64,000 nucleotides of DNA. Origin: Ifrita kowaldi. Its lineage: Eukaryota > Chordata > Aves > Passeriformes > Cinclosomatidae. Made by a program: the position numbers and the translations under genes. Positions 60,486 through 64,000 of the stretch are shown here, one piece after another. How positions within the stretch are numbered: position 1 is the first letter of the stretch; each line of letters begins with the position of its first letter. The stretch lies in assembly GCA_013398055.1 (NCBI GenBank), contig VZRS01012501.1, positions 1-64,000 on the forward strand. Reading direction: 5' to 3'. The notes below the pieces were generated by a model. It was not told the DNA's origin, ran no database searches, and saw nothing but the letters and a program-made list of their open reading frames with translations.

Positions 60486-62861
60486 AGCTCCACTTACGGT
60501 CTATCTAAACAGACAAGCATCACAGCCAAGACTCTCAAACGCTCCAGGTGGTCAGGAGATGGATTAAACACAGAGCAGAACAGTCTCGGAGAAGGAAATA
60601 AATAAAGCTCACAGCTAGAGGTGGCCTCAAACGTGGGTACCAAAGGGCTGCAATGTTTGAGATGCTCAGACCTGAGTGGTGTTGAACTTTAATCCCAGAA
60701 AGGACTTAATTCCTTCAGTTTCTAATTTTTTTTAGCATATCTCTGTTGCAGAACTGGTGCACTGATGGGAGAGGGTGTTTGTGATGCCAGTGCAGATCCT
60801 CAATATCCTCTGGGATTTTCCAGTTCTTGGCTTTGGTTGGAGTTTAGCTGGTACCAGCCTTCTGTGCCTGACAGATTAATACTGGTAAGGATGAGATGGC
60901 TTTATTTTCCACACATCCTTCTGGCCCAGTGGAAATCCCAGGCTTAGGGCTTGGGGAATAGGTAGAAATGCAGTGCTTCAGGTAGATTGGCTCTGGGATT
61001 CAGGGCTGAGAACAGCTTTGGGTAAGCGTTCTCCCACCTTCATGGTACACAGATTTTAAATCTTATCATTATATAAATGCAGTTCCAGGTTAATGTGAGT
61101 TTCTAATTAAATACGTTGTTCCAAATTAAGAGTTAAAATGGTATTTGATTATCTTTTTGCAGTGAGATCCAACCCAAGGCTCATTGACTTCAATAGACCT
61201 TCCAGGAGAACCTGCAATGGCAGAGCCTGCGCTTCAGATTTCTGACTTCTGCTGCAGAAGCTGCCCATGAAATGCTGTTATTTGGGGCTAACACTCATTC
61301 TAGCTCACATTCCTAACCTGAATTGAAGTGCAGTGCATCTAACTTCTCCTCTGTGCGGTAGCAGGGCTGCAGAAGGGGCAGACCTTGGGTGTTTTCAGCC
61401 TCAGAGCAGTGTCCTGCATACCTAAAACAGTGATTTGTGTAACTCACCTTTAAGTCATCCCCCACGGAGTTGCAGGGATACAAAGTCCACATCAGGGACT
61501 ACCTGTGCTCACCCTGGCCCTACTTGCAGCTCTGTTTGTCCACAGAAGCCTGAGCCATACCATTCTTGGGAGATCCCACCCTGCTTCCAGAGTGTCCTGG
61601 CAGGGGTATGCACAAGGGTGTGAGACAGTGGCTGCAGGAGCCAGGGGGACTAAATGCACAGAGTTTTACGGCCACAACAAATTCCTGATCCACTCAGTGG
61701 GATAAGGAAGGTGGAGCAGCCCAAGGCTGGAATTTGCAGCTGCCAGCTCAGAGTCCCTTTTCTCTCCCCTCTTCAGCTGCCCCTGCTTCTCTTGGCTCCA
61801 TCCAGCTGAGTGGTGGCGAAATACGGTGCCCAGAGGAAGCTCCAATGGTGCTTTTCATCCTGGCAGGCAGGGCTGGCATTATCCAAGCAGCAGGAGTTGC
61901 ACCAGGAGGATGGCCTGTGGATTTTAACCCCTTCTGCTCCTCCAGTAACAGTGGAGGAACACAATAACCCAGTCAAAGGCTAAGCTCGTTTTTGAGGGAC
62001 AAGACAAATGGGAAGATAAACCATTTGCAAGGATCATTAGGTAACCTCAACTTCTTTTACTGAAAGAAGCAGTGGTAGTTTGCATTTCCCAAGCCGTATG
62101 GAGTGGGATCACTCCATGTGGCTTCAGTGACAAAGTCTCTTCCCAGGAATGAACTTCAGAACAGAAATACTGCACAGATTGTCAGGCATGGGATAAGAGT
62201 TGACTTTCTTGGATTGAATATTACATTATTGCTCTCCAGAGAAGTTTTGGCATCAATCTTTTCCTTCAGCCTCTCAGCTCACAGGTCTCAATTGTTGCAA
62301 TGGAATATGTTAGAAAGGCAAGACTGGCACCAGGATGGAACAGTATCTGGACTCTGTCACAGGCCTCATTAAACTGAGCATTCAGATTACTCTTTCCTTA
62401 ATTTCTGGTAAAAATTGCAGGGAATTGCATTATTTCTGTTCAGTTTATTGTGTCTGGTTTGCAGGTGTTTCTTCTTCCAAACTGCAAGAACAGTATTAAA
62501 TGAATTTGGATATTTCCTCTTGTGCATAAATTACTATTTCAGCTCAGTCAAAACACACAGCTTAAGAAAACACTTCATTTTGATTTTGAATATATGTTAC
62601 TCAACATGTAATGAAAAACAAAACACAGTCTTGAACCGATCCCTTCCAAACAGAACACTCAACACATTCTGTTCCAAAGAAAAGCTGACTTTATCAAAAT
62701 GCCTTTTTTCCCCCCTTAAATCAACAAATTTCTACAAAGTGTTTTGCCTCTGATGAATTGGCATTTTCCTGACATGAAATGAGCAATCCAAAATCATTCT
62801 AAGCAGCTCTGTGGCAAGTCCCAGCTAATTCTGGAATAGTAGCATGAAGGTGTGTAGGAAG
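60486..62861. other. Unique non-coding sequence
   Basis: No recognisable gene or repeat. Longest open frame 112 codons (62415-62753, plus), without domain resemblance. Confidence 0.5.
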
Positions 62862-63110
62862 GGTACTGCAAGGAGACGTAGCACTGAGCCGAGACGTAAG
62901 AAATTTGGGTTGAATTCCTGAAGCAGTTATAAAATGATCTGGGACCAGTCATTAATCTACCCTGTGTCTCAATTCCCATCCTGCAGAATGAAAAAAAGCA
63001 GCGTTTCCCCATCTCCTAAAGCTACCGCAAAGATAAAAATCTACTAACACTTGTAAGATTACTGGACTTAGATATGAGGTGTATAAATACGAAGGAAGAC
63101 AGAAGATAGA
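62862..63110 (+). mobile_element. Near full-length MIR-type amniote SINE
   Basis: The tRNA-related head shows a worn B-box, GGTTGAATTCC at 62908-62918. The core follows (GGGACCAGTCATTAATCTAC, then TGTCTCAATTCCCATCCTGC), then AGAATGAAAA, an AAAGATAAAA block, and the 3' region TTGTAAGATTACTGGACTTA with ATATGAGG and GTATAAATACGAAGG. The whole order matches the amniote MIR seen in turtles, crocodilians and birds. About 250 bp are recoverable, unusually complete for a bird. Confidence 0.75.
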
Positions 63111-63644
63111 GCTGCATTTTTGTGTAACTTAGAAAGAAATTATGGGGAAGTGGACTAGCTAGGACAATACTTTAATAATAGCAGGAATAATTTCAAGTTC
63201 AGGGCAGTGCTTAATAAAAATCACTGCTCAACACCCACTGTATTTTTTTTTCAATAAGCAGCTCAGAAAAGTGCAATTTATCACTATTATTATTATCATC
63301 TATATTCATTCTATCTCTGCCATTTTGTAAATGAGAGGAGTTCCTCACAAACATCTACAAAAGCGAGCTCATTATCCAGTCTCGCTATTTTTAACTCTCA
63401 TTTGTGACAATAGCTATCAAACTCTTGCCAACAGTTGGGCTGCTGGTGTGCTGACACCGCTGCTCCACAGCCCGCTGAGCGGGATTAGCTCACTGTTCCC
63501 TTGCGTTCCCCCATCTGTCCCTGGCCATCTGCTGTCCTTGCTCTCCTAAATAGATTGTGTGCTTTTTGGGGCATGGACAGCCTTGCTGGTTGCTGTCTGT
63601 GCAGCACCCACTGTTCCAGTCTCGGATTCAGCAGGACTGGCTTC
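63111..63644. other. Unique non-coding sequence
   Basis: No recognisable gene. A short ATT trinucleotide run lies near 63282-63296. Confidence 0.5.
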
Positions 63645-64000
63645 AGAATCACAGAATCATGGAATGTCTTGCGTGGGAAGGGACCCACAAGGACCAGAGT
63701 CCAGCTCCTGGCCCTGCCCAGGACACCCCAACAATCCCACCCCATGCATCCCTGAGAGCGTTGTCCAAACATTTCTGGAGCTCTGTCAGTCTTGGGGCTG
63801 TGCCCATTCCCTGAAGAGCCTGTTCAGTGCCCAGCACCCTCTGGGGGAAGAACCTTTCCCTGATATCCAACCTAACCCCCCCCGGCACAACTCCAGCTGG
63901 TCCCTCGGATCCCATCGCTGGTCACCAGAGAAAAGAGATCCGTGCCTCCCCTTCCACCTCCCCTTGTGAGCAACCTGAATACCACAAGTTCTCCTGAGTC
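63645..64000 (-). mobile_element. CR1 3' region, minus orientation, continues past the window
   Basis: It starts with reverse-complement octamers (AGAATCACAGAATCATGG), then GGGAAGGGACCCACAAGGAC, CCAGCTCCTGGCCCTGCCC, ACACCCCAACAATCCCACC, GGGGGAAGAACCTTTCCCTG and CATCGCTGGTCACCAGAGAA. Similarity seems to hold to the window end. It belongs to the same subfamily as the copy at 40027-40280 and is longer. An open frame of 136 codons over it (63559-63969) is not a gene. Confidence 0.95.

Noticed and set aside
63559..63969. 136-codon plus-strand frame
   Set aside because: It is the antisense of the CR1 3' region.

Overview
This window is vertebrate nuclear DNA, almost certainly from a bird and most likely a songbird. 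The evidence is the mobile-element mix. There are eight CR1 LINE loci, several with the avian 3' tail that ends in short ATTCTATG-type octamer repeats. There are avian-type endogenous-retrovirus LTRs, one of which (19547-20164) starts on the plus strand with the TGTCTTGGTTTGAAA end that I know from passerine genomes. There are also a few very old MIR-type (amniote CORE) SINEs. Nothing looks bacterial: there are no operons, ribosome-binding sites or dense ORFs. The open frames are short and scattered, as expected by chance in intronic or intergenic DNA.

Layout. 1-960: a 5'-truncated, decayed CR1 on the minus strand that spans the ORF1/ORF2 junction. 961-17253: mostly unique sequence with three short CR1 tails (near 3.8, 12.7 and 14.0 kb) and a CA microsatellite. 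17254-20164: two LTRs, both in minus orientation. 20165-32928: unique sequence with two CR1 loci, a hairpin at 28.3 kb and one MIR. 32929-34550: a retroelement cluster of one plus-strand solo LTR, a minus-strand MIR and the 3' end of a second endogenous retrovirus. 38055-38735: a clean solo LTR with a 5-bp target-site duplication. 40027-40280: a CR1 tail. 41130-42760: a strong CpG island with GC boxes and a perfect splice donor at 42413/42414, probably a promoter plus a non-coding first exon. 43173-51465: a disturbed stretch in which 1,249 bases occur twice, identically, bounded exactly by single-N gaps. 51467-64000: unique sequence, two MIRs, an AT-rich nest of inverted repeats at 60.2-60.5 kb, and a CR1 that runs off the right edge.

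I could not recognise any host protein-coding exon. The only gene-like signal is the CpG island and its donor; if it is an exon it is 5' UTR, because the only ATGs I found in its last 200 bases open frames that stop after 19 and 16 codons. I cannot name the gene. The window probably covers the promoter and first intron of one plus-strand gene plus its upstream flank.

The most consequential observation concerns the assembly. 43173-44421 and 49643-50891 are the same 1,249 bp, each copy ends at an N, and the 5.2-kb contig between them may be misplaced. I found no convincing new biological system. The best biological leads are the unidentified promoter/first exon, the inverted-repeat nest at 60.2-60.5 kb, and a 60-nt hairpin at 28.3 kb.
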